From contig PLYB01000092.1 of NCBI GenBank assembly GCA_003151655.1, positions 205-15,018 on the forward strand: 14,814 bases of DNA. The letters are read 5' to 3'. Below the pieces are notes generated by a model. That model was not told where the DNA came from. It was given only the letters and a program-made list of their open reading frames with translations, and made no database searches. Numbering within the stretch: the stretch's first letter is position 1; each line of letters opens with the position of its first letter. This document shows, in pieces, positions 13,899 to 14,814 of this stretch. This stretch comes from Gallionellaceae bacterium (lineage in GTDB: Bacteria > Pseudomonadota > Gammaproteobacteria > Burkholderiales > Gallionellaceae). Made by a program: the position numbers and the translations under genes.

Positions 13899-14249
13899 AT
13901 GCGTATCAGTATTATTTTTGTTTCGTTGTTGCTGGCTTCGTGTAGTTGGTTTACTCCGCATAAACTTGAAATTCGGCAGGGTAATCTGATTACCTCGGAG
14001 ATGCTTGCCAGAGTAAAAGTCGGCATGTCGCAATCTCAAGTAAAAACTTTGCTTGGTACGCCATTAGTCAACGATCCGCTGCATGCCAACCGTTGGGACT
14101 ACGTTTATCGTTTTACGCAAGAAGGCAAACTGATGGATGAAAAACGCCTGACGCTATATTTTGAAAACGATAGTTTGCAACGTATTGATGATGCCGCAGT
14201 ATCTGCTGCCCCAGTCAAAAGCGACAGTGTTGCACCGGCTAACAAATAG
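13899..14249 (+). CDS. bamE: Outer membrane protein assembly factor BamE
   Basis: This small lipoprotein (SmpA/OmlA family) of the BAM complex inserts beta-barrel proteins into the outer membrane. The 116 residues begin with a lipoprotein signal peptide; the lipobox LLASC places the lipidated cysteine at position 15. The mature part has the family signature: IRQGNLIT, VKVGMSQSQVKTLLGTP, RWDYVYRF, and a final strand LTLYFENDSLQRID. The tail after about residue 95 is rich in A, V, S and P and is probably disordered. A GAAGG ribosome-binding site lies about ten bases before the ATG. dapB begins nine bases after the stop, so they form an operon, an order I know from related betaproteobacteria. 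Confidence 0.95.
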   Translation: MRISIIFVSLLLASCSWFTPHKLEIRQGNLITSEMLARVKVGMSQSQVKTLLGTPLVNDPLHANRWDYVYRFTQEGKLMDEKRLTLYFENDSLQRIDDAAVSAAPVKSDSVAPANK

Positions 14250-14258
14250 GATTCAGGC

Positions 14259-14814
14259 ATGAGTAAAATTAAAGTGGTAATCGCCGGTTGTTCGGGACGC
14301 ATGGGTAAGTCCTTGCTGGAATGTGTGGCGCAGGCCGATGATCTGGTGTTACATGCGGCACTTGAGCATGCTGGCAGCGCGATGTTAGGTAAAGATGCGG
14401 GCGAGTTTGGCGGAACGCGTGGCATCAAGGTCGGTGCGGATGTGCCTGCGGCGCTACGCGGCGCGGATGTGTTGATCGACTTCACGCGCCCGGAAGGAAC
14501 GCTGCATCATCTTGAAGTATGCCAACAACTCGGCGTGAATATTGTAGTCGGAACCACCGGGTTTAACGCACAACAGAAGGCGCAACTCGGCTCGGCGGCG
14601 CAAAAAGTCGGTATCGTGTTCGCGCCCAATATGAGCGTGGGCGTAAATCTGACTTTCAAGTTGCTGGAAACTGCGGCTAAGGTGTTGAGTCACGGTTACG
14701 ATATCGAGATCATCGAGGCGCATCACCGCCATAAAGTGGATGCGCCTTCCGGTACGGCGCTGGGCATGGGCGAGGTGGTGGCGCGCACGTTGGGGCGCGA
14801 CTTGGAAAAATGTG
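14259..14814 (+). CDS. dapB: 4-hydroxy-tetrahydrodipicolinate reductase, cut by the window edge
   Basis: This cytoplasmic enzyme reduces the dihydrodipicolinate precursor with NAD(P)H in the synthesis of diaminopimelate and lysine. The first 185 codons of about 267 are present; the frame runs off the right edge with no stop. The nucleotide-binding loop is GCSGRMG (10-16), where cysteine takes the place of the commoner alanine. Also visible are VLIDFTRPEG, IVVGTTGF, FAPNMSVGVN, and the active-site block EAHHRHKVDAPSGTAL, with the conserved histidine pair at 155-156 and the lysine at 159. The start is ATG at 14259 (MSKIKVVIAG), with AGGA upstream. Confidence 0.97.
   Translation, partial: MSKIKVVIAGCSGRMGKSLLECVAQADDLVLHAALEHAGSAMLGKDAGEFGGTRGIKVGADVPAALRGADVLIDFTRPEGTLHHLEVCQQLGVNIVVGTTGFNAQQKAQLGSAAQKVGIVFAPNMSVGVNLTFKLLETAAKVLSHGYDIEIIEAHHRHKVDAPSGTALGMGEVVARTLGRDLEKC

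Overview
The window reads as a stretch of a betaproteobacterial chromosome. Protein features suggest the order Nitrosomonadales, possibly a Gallionella/Sideroxydans-like iron oxidiser, but that placement is inference from protein style and gene order and was not checked against any database. The genes are mostly conserved housekeeping genes. They are separated by intergenic DNA unusually rich in short palindromic repeats.

Layout. From 1 to 3438, on the minus strand, lie glyQ and glyS, the two subunits of bacterial glycyl-tRNA synthetase. From 3439 to 3928 is a long untranslated leader with hairpins and two mini-ORFs. From 3929 to 5518 is a plus-strand FapA/DUF342 gene with no flagellar neighbours. 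From 5659 to 7290, on the minus strand, is an MltD-type lytic transglycosylase with two LysM domains. From 7291 to 7887 is a repeat-bearing, partly AT-rich gap. From 7888 to 8716 are two overlapping plus-strand genes of unknown function, the second with two membrane segments; the pair is bracketed by a 14-of-16 inverted repeat whose cores look like integron attC cores. From 8792 to 11037, on the minus strand, lie hrcA (heat-shock repressor) and hemH (ferrochelatase). From 11119 to 13653, on the plus strand, lie nadK and recN, divergent from hrcA. From 13899 to the right edge are bamE (outer-membrane assembly lipoprotein) and the first two thirds of dapB (lysine/diaminopimelate synthesis).

Repeats. 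Three copies of an inverted-repeat element built from the octamer CACAGAGA lie against the ends or starts of glyS, glyQ, hrcA and hemH. A REP/BIME-like palindrome lies upstream of mltD. G/C-rich palindromes fill the recN-bamE gap. Most strikingly, two tandem copies of a small palindromic element appear to sit in frame inside the 5' end of glyQ, adding about 39 residues after the fourth codon of an otherwise normal protein.

The two best candidates for something undescribed are this protein-coding palindromic insertion in glyQ and the two-gene unit at 7842-8722 with its flanking inverted repeats.
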